From Planctomycetota bacterium (lineage in GTDB: Bacteria; Planctomycetota; Phycisphaerae; UBA1845), in contig JADFRH010000014.1 in the NCBI GenBank assembly GCA_022561415.1, positions 1-17,375 on the forward strand: DNA of 17,375 nucleotides, read 5' to 3'. Below are positions 15,517 through 17,375 of this stretch, in pieces (within the stretch, counting starts at the first letter, position 1; every line of letters begins with the position of its first letter). The notes below the pieces were generated by a model that had not been told where the DNA came from, did not search any database, and saw nothing but the letters and a program-made list of their open reading frames with translations. Position numbers and translations under genes: made by a program.

Positions 15517-17375
15517 CTATTGCGGAATCGTATAGAACGCCTCCTGCGCCTTGGCGATCCGCGATTGGATGTCGGCCAAGTGCGCCTCCGTATACGGATC
15601 AGGCTTGACCTTGGCGGCACTGGCCACCATCGTGTCGATACGGCGCAGCTCGTGAGCGGCCAGCGTGCCGACGGTTCGTAGCGAAGCGCTGCGAGCATTC
15701 TTCAGAAGCGCCAGATCCACGAGCCGCTGCACGTGCTCCTGCTGGAGGTTGCGCCGGAAGCCGGAGATCATGGGTGAGCGAGCCGTGTACTTGCCCTTTT
15801 TCGGCTGGGCACATTCGCGCCACGCGGCATCGGTGACGGTGGTCACAAGCTCCACGAGCGTCAGCGCGTCGGCGGAGTCGTCCGCTCGGAACTCGTTGTC
15901 GTAGACACGACGCAGCTTGGTCGGGTTCATTAGCAGCGTAAGCACCGTGGCCTGTACGCCTCCGACGAAATCATTGATCGGGTAGTTCGGATCGGCGGCA
16001 ATACCGCGCCGTGCTTCCGGATCCCACCAGTAATCCCGACTGAGATGGCGTAGAAGTTCCGGCGTGATCCCGTAGGCATCATCCTCGAACGAATTCTCGA
16101 GGATCAGCTCGATCGCCTCGCGCTGCTTGACGCCGGAGACATCCTCAATAGGCGTCTGCTGATCTTCATCGCCCTTGAAGTTGTTGTTAATGTAGGAGCC
16201 GCCGATCCAGACTGAGGCCAGGAACAACGAACTCACGTGCGAGGCGTTGATCATGTTGAAGCGCCGCCTCGCTTTGCTCCACGACTCGCCGTCTTTGACC
16301 TGCTTCTCGATAAGCGACGCACGCAGCTTGCGCACGATGCCGAGGCGTTCTCTGGCAAAGTTGAGGCTGTCGGCCCCGAGATCCCACGTGTTGTTGCGGG
16401 GATCGGCGCCGAAGAAGATGGCCAACTGGCTGACGAACAAGTGGCCGGGTTCGTTGACCCTGGCCAGCACGTCCTTGATCTCGTCTTCCGGGCCGTATCC
16501 ATAGGCGATCGCCCATTTGTCGTACACGCCCACGCTGTCGGTGACGTAGGGCCCCTGAACCTCGCCGATCTCGTGGTTGATGTTCGGCGCGTTGTAGTCC
16601 ATCACCGAGGCGACCATCGGGCCGCTGAAGCCCGGGCTGTTGATCTCTTTGAGTGACTTCCATGTCGAAGCGGCCATGTTGTGCTGAAGCCCGAGACAAT
16701 GCCCGACCTCGTGCGCGGAGATGTATCGGATCATCGGGCCGATGTAGTTCTCCGGAAGCCCATCGAGCATGTCCACCTCACCCGCGTCGAGCAGGCCGGC
16801 CGTGAAGGCGGCGTCGGCCAGGCCGATCTCCAGAGAAACTCGGTTGCCGATGCGACACGCCCCGTCCATCGCGCTTTGCGACCCGGCGCGAAACCATGGA
16901 TCGTCCGCGGATCCGAACGGGGACGCGGGTCTTGCGTTCCGGGCCGAGCCGTCGCCCGCGTGCGCCATGCGTTGCTGCGGCGAGATCAGCCGGATGCGCG
17001 GATCCCAGTTCGGGTGGCTGGCGAACCATTCGAGGGTTTCCGGTCCGAAGGTCTCGGCCGCGACGTCTTCGGTGGCGCGTTCGAACATGCCTCGGATCGA
17101 GCGGGTCAGGCCCTGATGCCACACGACGTCGGCGTCGAGAATCTCGCCTGTCAGCGGATTCGTTCGGCTCGGTCCGATGGCGTAGCGTTGATCGCTGGCG
17201 TTCCAGCGGAAGAAGTTGTACCGGGCGTCCTCGGGGTCTTTGTCCATGTGGGCGCCGGTGCTGGCGTCCTGCTGGTAGACCACGAGGGCTTGATCGATGC
17301 CGATGTCGCGGAACGCATCGTTCCACATTTGAATCCCCGCACGCACGTAGCGGCGAAATCGGATTGGGGTGGTGT
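15517..17375 (-). CDS. Metzincin-type zinc metalloprotease (DUF5117/DUF4953-like), N-terminus outside the window
   Basis: The frame is open to the right window edge (codons before 17346 read T-P-I-R-F-R-R-Y), so only the C-terminal part, about 619 residues, is visible. The zinc site H-E-V-G-H-C-L-G-L-Q-H is encoded at 16681-16713 and supplies three histidines and the catalytic glutamate. About 25 residues later S-V-M-D-Y forms the Met-turn, together defining a metzincin. The segment R-A-G-I-Q-M-W-N-D-A-F-R-D-I-G near the visible start and the long helical C-terminal region match the large zinc-dependent proteases annotated with DUF5117/DUF4953 domains, usually exported and 800 residues or more. 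Substrate is unknown. The apparent start at 17346 is an ORF artefact. It is followed on the same strand by the dockerin-like gene after a 226-base spacer. Confidence 0.88.
   Translation of the reverse strand, partial: TTPIRFRRYVRAGIQMWNDAFRDIGIDQALVVYQQDASTGAHMDKDPEDARYNFFRWNASDQRYAIGPSRTNPLTGEILDADVVWHQGLTRSIRGMFERATEDVAAETFGPETLEWFASHPNWDPRIRLISPQQRMAHAGDGSARNARPASPFGSADDPWFRAGSQSAMDGACRIGNRVSLEIGLADAAFTAGLLDAGEVDMLDGLPENYIGPMIRYISAHEVGHCLGLQHNMAASTWKSLKEINSPGFSGPMVASVMDYNAPNINHEIGEVQGPYVTDSVGVYDKWAIAYGYGPEDEIKDVLARVNEPGHLFVSQLAIFFGADPRNNTWDLGADSLNFARERLGIVRKLRASLIEKQVKDGESWSKARRRFNMINASHVSSLFLASVWIGGSYINNNFKGDEDQQTPIEDVSGVKQREAIELILENSFEDDAYGITPELLRHLSRDYWWDPEARRGIAADPNYPINDFVGGVQATVLTLLMNPTKLRRVYDNEFRADDSADALTLVELVTTVTDAAWRECAQPKKGKYTARSPMISGFRRNLQQEHVQRLVDLALLKNARSASLRTVGTLAAHELRRIDTMVASAAKVKPDPYTEAHLADIQSRIAKAQEAFYTIPQ

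Noticed and set aside
1..17375. CRISPR array, tRNA, rRNA or insertion sequence
   Set aside because: I saw no regularly spaced repeats, tRNA-like cloverleaf, rRNA sequence, transposase motif or terminal inverted repeats in the window.

Overview
The window is GC-rich bacterial DNA that I read as Planctomycetota, possibly Phycisphaerae-like, with moderate confidence and no rRNA or marker gene to confirm it. The clues are a secreted protein with an IPTL/IPTV-x-x-WG C-terminal sorting signal, a secreted protein ending in a dockerin-like EF-hand segment, and a small membrane protein with the CxxCGYDLRG...CPxCG zinc ribbon often seen in planctomycetes.

Left flank (about 1-3.4 kb): the 3' part of a secreted surface-type protein with an apparent +1 frameshift, an empty stretch of about 325 bases, then on the minus strand a GNAT acetyltransferase, a two-helix zinc-ribbon membrane protein and a TauE/SafE-family permease.

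Centre (3.4-12.7 kb): nine minus-strand genes form one biosynthetic cluster. In transcription order they are an OleC-like AMP-dependent beta-lactone synthetase, an OleD-like NAD(P)-dependent reductase, a FabF-like ketosynthase, an acyl carrier protein, two different CrtI/RetSat-like FAD oxidoreductases, a FabZ-like dehydratase, a FabI-like reductase and an Sfp-type phosphopantetheinyl transferase. Four junctions are 4-base stop/start overlaps (ATGA or GTGA). The set is a dedicated type II fatty-acid assembly line with its own carrier protein and activating enzyme, two polyene-type redox enzymes, and two enzymes of long-chain olefin/beta-lactone formation. The FAS plus paired CrtI-like part resembles candidate ladderane clusters of anammox planctomycetes. 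Its junction with oleC-oleD, with no oleA or oleB in the window, is the most interesting feature. The product is unknown.

Right flank (12.7-17.4 kb): divergent from oleC is a DacB/PBP4-type D-alanyl-D-alanine carboxypeptidase. Converging on it are a secreted dockerin-like protein and a large metzincin-type zinc metalloprotease whose N-terminus lies outside the window. The region between oleC and dacB carries promoter-like sequences on both strands.
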